A stretch of 5,449 bases of DNA from an uncultured Coriobacteriaceae bacterium (GTDB taxonomy: Bacteria; Actinomycetota; Coriobacteriia; Coriobacteriales; Atopobiaceae), in the NCBI GenBank assembly GCA_902772085.1, contig CACXZL010000158.1, positions 1-5,449 of the forward strand, in the 5' to 3' direction. The notes beneath the pieces are model-generated. The model saw nothing but the letters and a program-made list of their open reading frames with translations, made no database searches and had not been told where the DNA came from. A program made the translations under genes and the position numbers. Shown here one piece after another: positions 5,000-5,449 of this stretch (position 1 is the stretch's first letter; every line of letters begins with the position of its first letter).

Positions 5000-5113
5000 A
5001 TGAAGGTACGCCCTTCTGTTAAGAAGATGTGCGACAAGTGCAAGGTCATTCGTCGCCACGGCAAGGTCTACGTCATCTGCGAGAACCCGCGCCACAAGCA
5101 GCGCCAGGGCTAA
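5000..5113 (+). CDS. rpmJ: 50S ribosomal protein L36, zinc-binding form
   Basis: L36 is the smallest large-subunit protein and stabilises the 23S rRNA fold. The product is 37 residues, the standard length. It starts MKVRPSVKKMC and carries the zinc ribbon ligands Cys11, Cys14, Cys27 and His32, so it is the zinc-binding (C+) form. Many bacteria also have a zinc-free paralogue induced in zinc shortage; this window cannot show whether one exists. GGAAAGG (4986-4992) lies seven bases before ATG 5000. The reading frame is open upstream to 4844, but that part overlaps infA in another frame and is not L36-like. rpsM follows after 15 bases. Identification is firm. Confidence 0.98.
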   Translation: MKVRPSVKKMCDKCKVIRRHGKVYVICENPRHKQRQG

Positions 5114-5114
5114 G

Positions 5115-5121
5115 AGAGGAG
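5115..5121 (+). promoter_or_regulatory. Ribosome binding site that fixes the TTG start of rpsM
   Basis: AGAGGAG lies seven bases before the TTG at 5129 and just after the rpmJ stop. It supports TTG as the initiation codon, since no ATG or GTG is found at the expected S13 N-terminus. Confidence 0.8.
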
Positions 5122-5128
5122 TTTTAAA

Positions 5129-5449
5129 TTGGCCCGTATAAACGGCGTCGATCTTCCGCGCGATAAGCGCGTAGAGATTGGACTCACTTACATTTATGGT
5201 ATCGGACTTACTCGCGCAAAGAAGATTTGCGAGGCCGCAAACGTAAACCCAGACACTCGTGTCAAGGATCTCACCGAAGACGAAGTTACGCGCATGCGTG
5301 ACTACATTGATGGGAACTACACTACTGAAGGCGACTTGCGTCGCGAGGTACGCCAGAACACCGCTCGCCTTATGGAGATCGGTTGCTACCGCGGCCTTCG
5401 CCACCGCAAGGGTCTCCCTGTGCATGGCCAGCGCACCCACACCAACGCA
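5129..5449 (+). CDS. rpsM: 30S ribosomal protein S13, 3' end beyond the window
   Basis: S13 sits in the head of the small subunit and contacts the P-site tRNA and the large subunit through bridges B1a/B1b. The first 107 residues are present; the family is usually about 120-126, so only the basic C-terminal tail is missing, cut by the window edge. The start reads MARINGVDLPRDKRVEIGLT. The helix-two-turn-helix region is at about 14-60, with YIYGIGLTRAKKIC at 21-34. EGDLRREV is at 67-74, and the S13 signature GLRHRKGLPVHGQRTHTNA at 89-107 ends the window. The initiation codon is TTG, with a good ribosome binding site at 5115-5121. It probably continues into the rpsK-rpsD-rpoA-rplQ cluster by analogy with other bacteria. 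Identification is firm. Confidence 0.97.
   Translation, partial: MARINGVDLPRDKRVEIGLTYIYGIGLTRAKKICEAANVNPDTRVKDLTEDEVTRMRDYIDGNYTTEGDLRREVRQNTARLMEIGCYRGLRHRKGLPVHGQRTHTNA

Noticed and set aside
4910..5440. Minus-strand open frame opposite rpmJ and rpsM
   Set aside because: It spans two certain ribosomal protein genes and has no recognisable domain; it is opened by their codon usage.
1..5449. Mobile element, CRISPR array, tRNA/rRNA or unknown defence system
   Set aside because: All coding space is filled by ten conserved housekeeping genes in classical order; no transposase, long repeat array or RNA gene pattern is visible.

Overview
The window carries the distal part of a bacterial spc ribosomal-protein operon and the start of the following alpha-type cluster, all on the plus strand. 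The order is rplR (L18) - rpsE (S5) - rpmD (L30) - rplO (L15) - secY - adk - map - infA - rpmJ (L36) - rpsM (S13, cut by the window end). The gene order is the classical one. The protein sequences look like Actinomycetota, most probably the class Coriobacteriia: the S13 and S5 cores are actinobacterial in style, L36 is the zinc form, and Adk has a short four-cysteine zinc LID. This placement is an inference from recalled family character and has not been checked by a search.

Positions 1-43 hold no confident coding sequence. They contain a perfect 8-bp inverted repeat directly before the rplR ribosome binding site. Positions 44-2887 are a tightly packed block of five genes. Gaps are 0-12 nt, stop codons merge with Shine-Dalgarno sequences, and secY starts inside rplO. 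The block ends in a textbook Rho-independent terminator with a UUCG tetraloop (2914-2942).

The 199-nt secY-adk gap is the most structured part of the window. It has the terminator, a 10-bp palindrome CCCTCGAGGG, two copies of TGTATACAC, three overlapping and mutually exclusive inverted repeats, and a promoter-like TTGACG-N18-TATACC. adk and map (3087-4492) follow as a two-gene unit coupled by an ATGA overlap.

The 173-nt map-infA gap repeats the CCCTCGAGGGAA element and adds a long hairpin without a U-tract and a TACAAT box. infA (GTG start) is followed by a 115-nt gap, then rpmJ, then rpsM (TTG start). No stretch longer than 300 bases lacks a gene.

Functionally the genes supply ribosomal proteins, the protein-export channel that receives nascent membrane proteins, initiation factor 1, the enzyme that removes the initiator methionine, and the AMP/ADP/ATP-balancing kinase. 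I see no new biological system, mobile element, CRISPR array, tRNA or rRNA here. What merits a second look is the regulatory structure of the two larger gaps and the shortened Adk LID.
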